NCBI RefSeq assembly: GCF_000758585.1
Contig: NZ_CP009281.1
Location: forward strand, 4,278,001-4,342,000
Direction: 5' to 3'
DNA: 64,000 nucleotides
Source: Paenibacillus sp. FSL R5-0345
GTDB lineage: Bacteria > Bacillota > Bacilli > Paenibacillales > Paenibacillaceae
Both the position numbers and the translations under genes were made by a program. The stretch's first letter is position 1; the number at the start of each line of letters is the position of its first letter. Positions 9,577 through 17,586 of the stretch are shown piece after piece. The notes under the pieces are model-generated. The model worked only from the letters and a program-made list of their open reading frames with translations. It searched no databases and was not told where the DNA came from.

Positions 9577-9640
9577 GTCTCAAATCCTTATCATTAAATC
9601 ACAAGTGGATATTACTCTAAATCGTTGTGCTTGTCAAAAT

Positions 9641-10723
9641 CTAATCTAAATACACGGCCTTGCCTGTTTGTGCAGATTCATATATTGCTTCTAATATTTG
9701 CGAAACAACATAAGCTTGTTCAGGTGTTACAACCGGGTCTTTATCCTGTTCAATAGCTTCGATCCACTTTCTTAATTCGATGTCAGGCGCACTTTCTGCT
9801 TTACCTTCATAGTAGGCTACACCGCCTGCACCAAGCTCGATTTCATTGGTGTACAGCTTACTGAATTTCTCTCCATTAATTCTAAGTCCGTCCTTCATAT
9901 CGGCGCCAGCTTCCGTCCCGCTTAAGCTGCACTTCGCTTCATGTACGTCCAGTGAATTAAGTGCCCAGCTCGCTTCCAACATAATCGTAGCGCCGTTCTC
10001 CATCACGATCATTCCAAAGGCTGAATCTTCTACAGTGAATTTCTTCGGATCCCATGGTCCCCAAGCGTTTGCAGCTTCTTCTTTTTGAGACAGTTCATGA
10101 TATTTGGTACCCAGCACGACTTTCGGTTTATAGTTATCCATCATCCACAGCGTTAGGTCCAGCGCATGGGTTCCGATATCGATCAGTGGCCCGCCCCCTT
10201 GCTTCTCTTCATCGAGGAAAACTCCCCATGTCGGTACGGCTCTCCGTCTGATGGCATGTGCTTTTGCAAAATAAATATGACCAAGCTCCCCGGACTCACA
10301 TGCTTTTTTCAAATACAGGCTATCTTCTCTGTAGCGGTTGTCATATCCAATGGTTAGCTTTTTACCTGTACGTTTTGCTGCTTCAACCATTCGTTTGGCA
10401 TCTGCCGCCGTCTTAGCCATTGGCTTTTCACACATGACGTGTTTTCCTGCTTCTAAAGCCGCAATTGAGATCTCTGCATGAGCATCATTCGGCGTAAGTA
10501 CATGAATAATATCGATAGATTGATCTTTCAACAATTCTGTATAATCCGTATAGACAACAGCTTCAGCACTTCCGTATTTCTCCGCCGCTTCTTCAGCACG
10601 TTCTTTTATAATGTCACAGAAGGCAACGATCTCAACCTTACTTTGTCTGCTCAAACTTGGAAGATGCTTGCCATTTGCAATTCCACCACATCCAATAATT
10701 CCTACGCGAAACACTTTACTCAT
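9641..10723 (-). CDS. Gfo/Idh/MocA-family NAD(P)-dependent oxidoreductase
   Basis: About 360 residues. A Rossmann fold opens with RVGIIGCGGIANGKHLPSL, followed by the family hallmark EKP (HVMCEKPMAKT), which holds the catalytic lysine. The C-terminal domain contains GGGPLIDIGTHALDL, giving the active-site Asp and His. These enzymes oxidise sugars, inositols or related polyols. The start at 10723 (MSKVF) has AGGGTGAAAG upstream; an earlier GTG at 10738 is possible. It is the last gene of an operon with an AraC regulator and a second Gfo/Idh enzyme, so it likely works in a dedicated sugar pathway of unknown substrate. Confidence 0.9.
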   Translation of the reverse strand: MSKVFRVGIIGCGGIANGKHLPSLSRQSKVEIVAFCDIIKERAEEAAEKYGSAEAVVYTDYTELLKDQSIDIIHVLTPNDAHAEISIAALEAGKHVMCEKPMAKTAADAKRMVEAAKRTGKKLTIGYDNRYREDSLYLKKACESGELGHIYFAKAHAIRRRAVPTWGVFLDEEKQGGGPLIDIGTHALDLTLWMMDNYKPKVVLGTKYHELSQKEEAANAWGPWDPKKFTVEDSAFGMIVMENGATIMLEASWALNSLDVHEAKCSLSGTEAGADMKDGLRINGEKFSKLYTNEIELGAGGVAYYEGKAESAPDIELRKWIEAIEQDKDPVVTPEQAYVVSQILEAIYESAQTGKAVYLD

Positions 10724-10740
10724 ATCTTTCACCCTCACTT

Positions 10741-11658
10741 CTAATTGGTTTGTTTTGCATTTCGATAAGTTGCCGGAGTTATGCCTAAACGCTTGCGGAA
10801 TACGATATGCAAATACGTTGCATTCGTAAATCCTTCCGACTTAGCAATTTGTTCTATCGGATAATTGCTTTCTTCAAGCTTTCGGCAGACCGCTTGTAAT
10901 CGAATATCCTCAAGCGATCGACTAAAAGATTTGTCAGCATCCACTTGCTTAAACACTCGTTGCAGCTGCCTAGCGCTAATATTCAATTTTTCTGCAACAT
11001 TCTCCAAGGTAACGGCTCCTGAATAATTAGCTTCCATATATTGAATGGCATAGTGATACCGATAAGTTAACATATCCCTAACAGGCGCTTCTGTTCGAAT
11101 TCCACCTGAATCATACGTTCTTACTGCTTTTAATAAAATGCTGATAACAAGATGTTTAATGGAAGTATAATATCCCGTCAGTTTACCTTCACAAGCTTCA
11201 TAGGCTTCGAGAAAACATTTCATAGCGCCGTGATAATCTTGTGCCGGAACTAGTGGCAGCTCCTTTAGCTTCTGAACACAGGTCTCTGCCTCCGCAACCT
11301 CCCAAGGATCTGCATCCTCTCTGAACTTCTCTTTGATGTCCACATGCAGACACAGTTCCTCCATGGATTCTTCTGGGTCCGCCTCTTGGCGATGCATCAC
11401 ACCCGGTCCGGTTAAATAGAGCATTCCCTCAGACAAGGGGTATTTTAGATCGCCTAGAATAACTTCTCCTTTTCCTCGTGGGATAAAATGAAATTCGAAT
11501 TCAGAATGATTATGGAAATCTATGACTCTTCCCGGCGGAAAAGAGATCAAATGAAATCTAAGCACTGTAATCTCGTAATGTCCCCATTGAATAGAAATAT
11601 CCAATCTCTCGAGCATATCATGCTTCTCAAACATCATCTCATAGGGAAAGTTACTCAA
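10741..11658 (-). CDS. AraC-family regulator with N-terminal cupin
   Basis: 305 residues. The N-terminal half is a cupin-type sensor (HFHFIPRGKG-like segment, FHNHSEFEFHF). The C-terminal 100 residues form a double helix-turn-helix, VTLENVAEKLNISARQLQRV and ATYLHIVFRKRLGITPATYR. It sits between two Gfo/Idh dehydrogenase genes with gaps of 17 and 30 nt, so it is cotranscribed and most likely controls the operon in response to its sugar substrate. Confidence 0.9.
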   Translation of the reverse strand: MSNFPYEMMFEKHDMLERLDISIQWGHYEITVLRFHLISFPPGRVIDFHNHSEFEFHFIPRGKGEVILGDLKYPLSEGMLYLTGPGVMHRQEADPEESMEELCLHVDIKEKFREDADPWEVAEAETCVQKLKELPLVPAQDYHGAMKCFLEAYEACEGKLTGYYTSIKHLVISILLKAVRTYDSGGIRTEAPVRDMLTYRYHYAIQYMEANYSGAVTLENVAEKLNISARQLQRVFKQVDADKSFSRSLEDIRLQAVCRKLEESNYPIEQIAKSEGFTNATYLHIVFRKRLGITPATYRNAKQTN

Positions 11659-11688
11659 TGTTAAATCCTCCTAACAGGTGGAGAGCAA

Positions 11689-12693
11689 TTAAGCGTCCAA
11701 ATCTGCTAACCGAATCATACGAGCTTCTTTAGCAGAACGATTCGCCGCTTCCATTAATCTCGTAAGCTCCACAGCGGTTTGAACATTCTGTGTGGCGAAA
11801 GTATCCTTTTGGATATGATTAACCCATTGATGGAATGCGCTTTCACGATTAGCGTGCAACGCTACTTCTTTCCATCCTTCCTCTTTGTCAGCAGATTTGT
11901 TACTTCTAAGTAGAAGCTTATCCTCTGGTGTTCCGTAAAGAAGCGTACCTTCGGTTCCATGCACCTCGATCGTAAACGGCGAATGACTATTCACAAACCC
12001 AGCCTCGACCACACCAATAGCTCCGGAATTCGTATATAACGTCACCACTGCATTATCTTCTACTTCCTTGCCCGTAACATAACCAAAATTAGCACTTACA
12101 CCGGTCACGTCTTGACCTAAGAAAAGCTTCGTCAAATACATCGGATGACAGCCAAGATCAATTAAAGCACCGCCACCGCATTGTTCCAAACTGAAGAAAT
12201 GATCAGGAAGCCAGTTTTCTGTAGCTCCATTATGGGATAAACGAACTCTAACGTAAGTGATCTCTCCGAGCAGCTCTTGACTCAGAACCTCTTGGATCGT
12301 TAATGTATATCCATCATTTAGACGTGGCAAAGAGACGGTCAACTTCACCTCATTCTCTTCAACTGCGCTAATGATTTCTTCGACTTCTTTATGAGTTGGG
12401 GCAATTACTTTTTCCGTAAATATATGTTTACCCGCTTTAGCCGCAGCAATGATTACATCTCTATGCACATTGGTAGGTGCATCCACAATGACGGCATCTA
12501 TATCCTCCTGCGCAAGCAGGTCATCCAGTGATTCGAAAAAAGGAACATTCAAGCTTTCGGCAGCTTTTTTCCCTCGCTCTGCATCTTCATCCCAAACCGC
12601 AGCTAATACAGTATCCTCATGCTCTTGAGCTTGCTTCGTATAGTCCCAAGCATGAACATGCCAATAGCTAATCTTACCTATTCTAATCGTCAT
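11689..12693 (-). CDS. Gfo/Idh/MocA-family oxidoreductase, variant EK motif
   Basis: 334 residues. The Rossmann N-terminus is atypical (IGKISYWHVHAWDY) but is followed by recognisable family segments: DAVIVDAPTNVH, HIFTEKVIAPT and GGGALIDLGCHPMYL. In the usual EKP motif the proline is replaced by valine (EKV). The lysine is kept, so catalysis may persist. It is the first gene of the operon, with GGGAGG 10 nt before the ATG. Substrate unknown; it probably acts on the same pathway as the partner at 9641. Confidence 0.87.
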   Translation of the reverse strand: MTIRIGKISYWHVHAWDYTKQAQEHEDTVLAAVWDEDAERGKKAAESLNVPFFESLDDLLAQEDIDAVIVDAPTNVHRDVIIAAAKAGKHIFTEKVIAPTHKEVEEIISAVEENEVKLTVSLPRLNDGYTLTIQEVLSQELLGEITYVRVRLSHNGATENWLPDHFFSLEQCGGGALIDLGCHPMYLTKLFLGQDVTGVSANFGYVTGKEVEDNAVVTLYTNSGAIGVVEAGFVNSHSPFTIEVHGTEGTLLYGTPEDKLLLRSNKSADKEEGWKEVALHANRESAFHQWVNHIQKDTFATQNVQTAVELTRLMEAANRSAKEARMIRLADLDA

Positions 12694-12747
12694 TTGCTTG
12701 TGCCTCCCGTATATATGTTATTCTGACATCTATTAATAAAATAGCAT

Positions 12748-12775
12748 ATTATAAAGCGCTTTATTAGTAGGTAAA
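12748..12775 (-). promoter_or_regulatory. Promoter and palindromic operator of Gfo/Idh-AraC operon
   Basis: On the minus strand a perfect TATAAT (12753-12748) lies 16 nt downstream of a weak -35 TTTACC (12775-12770). A 14-bp perfect palindrome, ATAAAGCGCTTTAT (12751-12764), fills the spacer and overlaps the -10. It is well placed to be a repressor site for the operon. Confidence 0.5.
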
Positions 12776-12907
12776 TGCGACATCTAATATATAATATTAC
12801 GACACGTTCAATCCATATGACATACAATTTCCATTTTATCACTTGAGTGCTCATCCATAAAAAAGAAACCTCTACTATAAAAGCTAAAGGCTTCAATTTT
12901 TAAAAGC

Positions 12908-13462
12908 TTATTTCAAATGATCACTCACATTACACAACCAAACCATATGAGCGGAATCGGGTCCCCAATAGTCTTTTACCACCTTATAAGGCTTCCCAAA
13001 TTTACGCTGCCACTTGATTTGTGCGCGTTGATATCCACTGTCTAAGCAAAATTGCTCGATTCCTTGTTCGTTTAGAAATGTCATCATTTCCTTAATTAAT
13101 ACTGAGCCAATCCCTTGACCCTGAAAGCGTGGCACCACGTATAAACTACCCAGTTCCCCCAAATGATCCAACTGATGCTCTGCACAGATTTGAATCGCCT
13201 CACCGCAGAGACCATAGGAAATCGTACCCACAACCGTCCCATTGATTTTAGCGATAAAGAAACACGTATCCGAGTTTGCCTGATCCAGGGAGGAAAGTGC
13301 CTTTTTCTTTTTATCGTCAATTTCACTTTGTATATCCTCTTGTAAGTGACCTATTCCCTCTTTATTAAAAGCATCTGATATCGATTCTTCAAACATCTGG
13401 CATGTAGTTTCATAATCAGCCATGGTGAGAACAGCTATGGTACATTGATTTGTCTCGTTCAT
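12908..13462 (-). CDS. GNAT-family N-acetyltransferase
   Basis: About 184 residues. The acetyl-CoA loop reads RFQGQGIGSVLI, preceded by the LGSLYVVP strand, and the C-terminal FCLDSGYQRAQIKW takes the place of motif B. ATG 13462 is preferred to a GTG 12 nt upstream because AGAGGTG is then correctly placed. The acceptor substrate cannot be told. It is divergent from the LysE-type exporter gene, so the two may share a control region. Confidence 0.83.
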   Translation of the reverse strand: MNETNQCTIAVLTMADYETTCQMFEESISDAFNKEGIGHLQEDIQSEIDDKKKKALSSLDQANSDTCFFIAKINGTVVGTISYGLCGEAIQICAEHQLDHLGELGSLYVVPRFQGQGIGSVLIKEMMTFLNEQGIEQFCLDSGYQRAQIKWQRKFGKPYKVVKDYWGPDSAHMVWLCNVSDHLK

Positions 13463-13548
13463 TCTATTGATCACCTCTGCAATAATATACTATAACCATT
13501 CTAGCTGGGAGGTTTATATTCATAAGACTACTTTTACTGGAGGTCATC

Positions 13549-14130
13549 ATGAATATAATTTCCTTTTTAATCTACTGCATCGTCGTTACATTTACGCCTG
13601 GCCCAACCAATATTGTTATTCTTTCTTCTGTGCAGCGTTCAGGGGCCAAAAAAACTATGAACTATGTATATGGAGCTACGGTGGCTTTTGGACTACTGCT
13701 TATCCTTTCAACCTTGCTTAACCGTGTTCTTGTTGAGGTCATCCCAAATATTCTGATCTTTATGCAAATCATTGGGAGCTTATATATGCTTTATCTTGCT
13801 TATAAAATCTTTAAAATGGGTTCAATGGAAGAACAGTCTAACTCAAATGCCGATTTTTGGCCAGGCTTTCTTATGCAGCTAGTGAATCCGAAAGTGCTCT
13901 TATTTACACTAACCGTCATTCCCAGCTACGTTATGCCATTCTATACTTCATCCATTACCTTGACCCTATTTGTTATAATTGTAACTGTAATCGGATTTCT
14001 TGGCTTCATAACATGGATTATTTTTGGCGCGATCTTCAGAAGCTTTCTGCAACATCATCAAAAAGTTCTAAATACCCTGATGGCACTTTTTTTAGTATAC
14101 TCGGCCATTTTGATATCGGGAATCCTATAA
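13549..14130 (+). CDS. LysE/RhtB-family amino-acid exporter
   Basis: 193 residues with about 6 hydrophobic segments. The N-terminal family motif FTPGPTNIVILSSVQRSG is the LysE/RhtB signature (usually TPGPN), and LVNPKVLLF follows in the middle. ACTGGAGGTCATC precedes the ATG. These proteins export amino acids or their derivatives. An AraC regulator starts 19 nt downstream on the same strand and probably controls it. Confidence 0.9.
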   Translation: MNIISFLIYCIVVTFTPGPTNIVILSSVQRSGAKKTMNYVYGATVAFGLLLILSTLLNRVLVEVIPNILIFMQIIGSLYMLYLAYKIFKMGSMEEQSNSNADFWPGFLMQLVNPKVLLFTLTVIPSYVMPFYTSSITLTLFVIIVTVIGFLGFITWIIFGAIFRSFLQHHQKVLNTLMALFLVYSAILISGIL

Positions 14131-14149
14131 AGGCATGGAGGATAAGAAC

Positions 14150-14923
14150 GTGGAAACATTCAACTATAAAAAATCGGCAGATATCCTAACCTTGTCAGCT
14201 AGCATGACTGATTTCACTTATAAAAAACATTGCCACGAGGAATATGCACTTGGTGTAACGCTTCGCGGCATTCAGCAATATAATCTAGACGGTAGCTTGC
14301 AATCCTCCCATAAAAATGGGGTTATGCTGTTCAATCCAGAGCAGACACATGACGGCAGATCGTTTGACAAAGCAGGCATTGATTATGTCATGCTTTATAT
14401 CAAGCCCACCATTATACAAGATATACTAGGAAAAAAAGAACTGCGGTTCACCTCTCCTATCCTATACGACAACAAATTGGCACAGTGCATATTGGCGCTA
14501 AGTCATGCCATACAGCATGGCAAAGAGGAGTCCTTGTGCAGTGAGCTATTGTTAACTCTGCTCGATTTAGTATCCCATACTGAAATAGATACCGACCACA
14601 GAACAAATAGTAACCTCGTCAAAAAAGCGAAGGAAATGATGTACTGCAGTTTAGACCACGTGCTGAAGCTAGACGACCTCTGCAAAGAATTTGATCTATC
14701 CAAATATCAATTTATCCGAGCGTTTAAAATGCACACAGGAATATCCCCTTATCAATTCTTCTTAAATTGCAAAGTAGAGCATGCCAAACAGTCCATTGAG
14801 AAAACCAAGGATATCTATGCAGCTGTGGCAGAGTGCGGATTTGTGGATCTAACTCATTTGAACCGGCATTTTAAAAGCGTGTTTGGCATAACCGCACATG
14901 AATACAGGTTACAGCTGCATTGA
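14150..14923 (+). CDS. AraC-family regulator, likely controlling the LysE exporter
   Basis: About 257 residues. An N-terminal AraC-type ligand domain (HCHEEYALGVTLRGIQQY, LFNPEQTHDG) is followed by a two-HTH DNA-binding domain: LDDLCKEFDLSKYQFIRAFK and YAAVAECGFVDLTHLNRHFK. The GTG at 14150 is preferred because TGGAGG lies 8 nt before it; the in-frame ATG at 14135 overlaps that ribosome site. This gene order, LysE exporter followed by AraC, is a common pairing and suggests ligand-induced export. Confidence 0.88.
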   Translation: METFNYKKSADILTLSASMTDFTYKKHCHEEYALGVTLRGIQQYNLDGSLQSSHKNGVMLFNPEQTHDGRSFDKAGIDYVMLYIKPTIIQDILGKKELRFTSPILYDNKLAQCILALSHAIQHGKEESLCSELLLTLLDLVSHTEIDTDHRTNSNLVKKAKEMMYCSLDHVLKLDDLCKEFDLSKYQFIRAFKMHTGISPYQFFLNCKVEHAKQSIEKTKDIYAAVAECGFVDLTHLNRHFKSVFGITAHEYRLQLH

Positions 14924-14941
14924 GCAGAAGTAACCTGTATT
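14901..14941. terminator. Hairpin at convergent gene ends (AraC / nagA)
   Basis: The 12-bp arms AATACAGGTTAC and GTAACCTGTATT pair perfectly, with an inner CTGC/GCAG. The hairpin overlaps the 3' end of the AraC gene and lies just before the nagA stop. No strong T run on either strand, so it is a weak or processing-type terminator. Confidence 0.5.
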
Positions 14942-14950
14942 CATCGTGAT

Positions 14951-16093
14951 TTATAAAATTTGACCATCCACCATTGTCCAGAGCACTTTAAATTCATCAT
15001 CCAAGAGGACCAGGTCAGCATCAAAACCAGCTGTTATCGTCCCCTTCTGTTGAAGCTCCAGAATATTGGCTGGCGTAGTTGAAGCCATCTGTACAGCATC
15101 GATCAATGGAATTCCAGTTTCAACAGTATAACGTAAGGCTTCATTCATAGTCACGGTGCTTGAAGCTAATGTTCCATCCTTCAGTCTCGCTACCCCCTCG
15201 GATACCGTAACATGATGGCCTCCAAACATATAATTCCCATCACCTAATCCCATAGCTTGCAGTGCATCTGTAATCAAGACCATGCCTTCCGGTCCTTTCA
15301 AGGTATGCATTAATCGAATAATTGCAGGATGCAGATGGACATTGTCCACAATCGCTTGAAGGCTTACATGCTTCTCTTCAAAAGCAGCCACAATTACCCC
15401 TGGATCTCGATGATGGATAGGCCGCATGCCATTAAAACAATGCGTAACATGACTTGCCCCCGACGCAAAGGCTTGTTTAGCTTCTTCATAAGTGGCATCC
15501 GAATGAGCGATGGCTATTACTACGCCCTTTTCTTTCAAAAAGGAAATAAGCTCCATCCCGCCCGGCAACTCCGGAGCAATTGTAACCATCTTAATGAGTG
15601 AACCCGCTTCTTCAAAAATTAGGTTCATTTCCTCTAAGTTGGGATGACGCAGAAACTTTTCGTTCTGCATACCTTTTCGCTTCGGGTTCAGGTAAGGTCC
15701 CTCTAAATGAATGCCTGCGATCTTTGCACCCACTTCATGTCCTATCACACGCTTGACACTACGAATCATTTCTAAAAGATCTTCTAGCGTAGAACTGACA
15801 GATGTAGCCAGAAATGAGGTGCAACCAGACGCAGCACAAGCCTTTGATACTTCTTGAATGCTCTCTTCCGTACCATCCATCATATCAAAACCATTAGCGC
15901 CATGAATATGAACATCTATCATTCCGGGTACTAACAAATGACCACCGCCATCTATCCGTTCATAATCTCCCTCTGGAATCGAAAGGGCCTCTGCATCTAT
16001 CTTTATGATTTCCCCTTCAAAAATCCACACATTAGCTGCTGGAACAATACGATCCTGAAGCACCAATTGCACATTTTGTAAAATACAATTCAT
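14951..16093 (-). CDS. nagA: N-acetylglucosamine-6-phosphate deacetylase
   Basis: 380 residues, the normal length. Metal-binding His62 and His64 lie in PGMIDVHIHGANG, HLEGPYLNP follows, then the paired IAHSDATYEEA and VTHCFNGMRPIHHRDPG motifs, and the catalytic Asp in VLITDALQAMG. It removes the acetyl group from GlcNAc-6-P to give glucosamine-6-P in the cytoplasm. It begins 23 nt after the DeoR-type gene, so the two form an amino-sugar operon. nagB is not in the window. Confidence 0.95.
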   Translation of the reverse strand: MNCILQNVQLVLQDRIVPAANVWIFEGEIIKIDAEALSIPEGDYERIDGGGHLLVPGMIDVHIHGANGFDMMDGTEESIQEVSKACAASGCTSFLATSVSSTLEDLLEMIRSVKRVIGHEVGAKIAGIHLEGPYLNPKRKGMQNEKFLRHPNLEEMNLIFEEAGSLIKMVTIAPELPGGMELISFLKEKGVVIAIAHSDATYEEAKQAFASGASHVTHCFNGMRPIHHRDPGVIVAAFEEKHVSLQAIVDNVHLHPAIIRLMHTLKGPEGMVLITDALQAMGLGDGNYMFGGHHVTVSEGVARLKDGTLASSTVTMNEALRYTVETGIPLIDAVQMASTTPANILELQQKGTITAGFDADLVLLDDEFKVLWTMVDGQIL

Positions 16094-16116
16094 AAATATC
16101 CTTCTCCTTTATGTCA

Positions 16117-16902
16117 TCAGTCTTGTGATTGAACCTCTTCCGTCTCTTCTGAACACTCAATAACTGTGATGTTCTTCTGATCTAGAACTTCTCTAATCTG
16201 ACTTGGGAGTTCTCGATTGGTAATTAAAATATCAACGAAATCAAAGTCTAGCCGATAAAAGGATTTGGCATTAAATTTACTGTGATCCGCCACTAAAATC
16301 ACTTGATCCGATCTTCGCGCCATTTCTCTTTTTACCCTCGCATCTTCTTCATAAGGATAGTAGAGTCCATCAGCACCGATCGCGGATGCTCCAATAAAGG
16401 CTTTATCTGCACGGATTTCACTAAGTTTATCGATAATGGAAGGACCATATAACAAGCGGTTTTTCACATTCAAGTAACCGCCAAGAACATAAATTTGCAG
16501 ATCTTCCCGTTTGGACAAGATCCCTACGTTATCAATCGAGTGTGTAACAACCGTAATATCCTTCGCGGTGATTTGTTCTGCAACAAACTGTACAGTGGTG
16601 GATACATCTAAAATCACAGTCTCATGATCTTGAATAAGCTGAGCTGCAGTCTTCCCTATTCTCTGCTTACTCTCAGATTTATCGATCAATCGATCCTGAT
16701 AAGATAACAATTCTTTTTGTAACTCAGGTAACGATACCCCTCCATGCGTTCGGATCACAACACCTTCTTGTACTAATCTAACAATATCCCTACGTGCGGT
16801 ATCTCTGGATACATCAAATTGAGTACAGATCTCTTGAACACTCATCGATTGGTGTTGTTTCAAATATTCGAGTATCTTCAACAATCTCTCCTCTTGAAAC
16901 AT
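16117..16902 (-). CDS. DeoR-family transcriptional regulator of the nagA operon
   Basis: About 261 residues. The N-terminal DeoR helix-turn-helix is MSVQEICTQFDVSRDTARRDI followed by VVIRTHGG. The C-terminal sugar-phosphate sensor domain resembles ribose-5-phosphate isomerase folds (VILDVSTTVQFVAEQI, AFIGASAIGADGLYY, VILVADHSKF). The start at 16902 (MFQEERL) has GGAGGTG 8 nt before it; the frame opens 27 nt earlier. It most likely represses itself and nagA and is released by a phosphorylated amino sugar. Confidence 0.9.
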   Translation of the reverse strand: MFQEERLLKILEYLKQHQSMSVQEICTQFDVSRDTARRDIVRLVQEGVVIRTHGGVSLPELQKELLSYQDRLIDKSESKQRIGKTAAQLIQDHETVILDVSTTVQFVAEQITAKDITVVTHSIDNVGILSKREDLQIYVLGGYLNVKNRLLYGPSIIDKLSEIRADKAFIGASAIGADGLYYPYEEDARVKREMARRSDQVILVADHSKFNAKSFYRLDFDFVDILITNRELPSQIREVLDQKNITVIECSEETEEVQSQD

Positions 16903-16940
16903 CTTGTATGCACCTCCTAAAGTCATCATAAGTCATTTAA

Positions 16941-16985
16941 TAAGTATTTACAAGCATTAAATGTAATTACTTAAGTATTTATAAG
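16941..16985 (-). promoter_or_regulatory. Paired direct repeats upstream of deoR-nagA, probable operator
   Basis: TAAGTATTTACAAG (16941-16954) and TAAGTATTTATAAG (16972-16985) are 13/14 identical and start exactly 31 bp apart, about three helical turns. They lie 39-83 bp upstream of the DeoR start, which suits binding by a DeoR-type repressor. Confidence 0.5.
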
Positions 16986-17026
16986 TAATATTCTATATCT
17001 TATCCTCATTGATATTCACAAAAAAA

Positions 17027-17061
17027 GACGTTATCCAGATGGCTATACATCCGTTAACGTC
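17027..17061 (-). terminator. Intrinsic terminator after DinB gene
   Basis: Arms GACGTTA/TAACGTC around a partly paired loop, followed by seven T on the minus strand. It lies 8 nt beyond the DinB-family stop. Confidence 0.85.
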
Positions 17062-17068
17062 CTTCAAT

Positions 17069-17548
17069 TCACTTCACATTGCGATTCCAACTCTTTTGGA
17101 TCTTCCGAATAAAAACAATCTGCCCCACGTGATAAGCATTATGTGTCGTCACATTACCTAATACTTCCCACCATTGACTGTCTGGGAACCCTTGAACATC
17201 AGCTTCCAATTCGTCCTTCGTAATCAGTTCCTGCCAACGTAGAAGAACTTCTAAAAGTTGTTGTTGAAGCTCTTGGAACGTTACTCCTTCTGCAACAACA
17301 AAGGTATCATTGTTATCTACAGAAGGAACCGCATGGACGCTCTTTTCTTTATACCTTGTTTGCCAAGCCTCATTCCAGTAGAGCAGATGCTGCACAATCT
17401 CAACAATACTATTGCTTTCTTCTGTTACTTTCCAAGATGCTTCCTCTTCGCTTAAGTCTTTTACGGCTACCTCAAAGGGCACATACCAACTTGGATCATT
17501 CGCATTCGCTAGCAACTGGTTAGCCAGAACATCATATGCATGAAGCAT
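17069..17548 (-). CDS. DinB-family metal-binding protein
   Basis: 159 residues, four-helix-bundle type. The likely metal ligands are His in VQHLLYWNEAW and the paired histidines in THNAYHVGQIVFIRK. DinB/YfiT-like proteins include thiol-dependent S-transferases; the actual activity cannot be told. It is downstream of selO, 39 nt away, in the same direction, and ends at a strong terminator. Confidence 0.82.
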   Translation of the reverse strand: MLHAYDVLANQLLANANDPSWYVPFEVAVKDLSEEEASWKVTEESNSIVEIVQHLLYWNEAWQTRYKEKSVHAVPSVDNNDTFVVAEGVTFQELQQQLLEVLLRWQELITKDELEADVQGFPDSQWWEVLGNVTTHNAYHVGQIVFIRKIQKSWNRNVK

Positions 17549-17586
17549 TCTTACTTCACCTCATTATTTAGATCATTATTTGCAAA

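Noticed and set aside
12690..12896. Small minus-strand frame before the Gfo/Idh operon
   Set aside because: It covers the promoter and palindrome, has odd composition and no ribosome site.
14135..14149. ATG at 14135 as start of the AraC gene
   Set aside because: It overlaps the TGGAGG ribosome site of the GTG at 14150.
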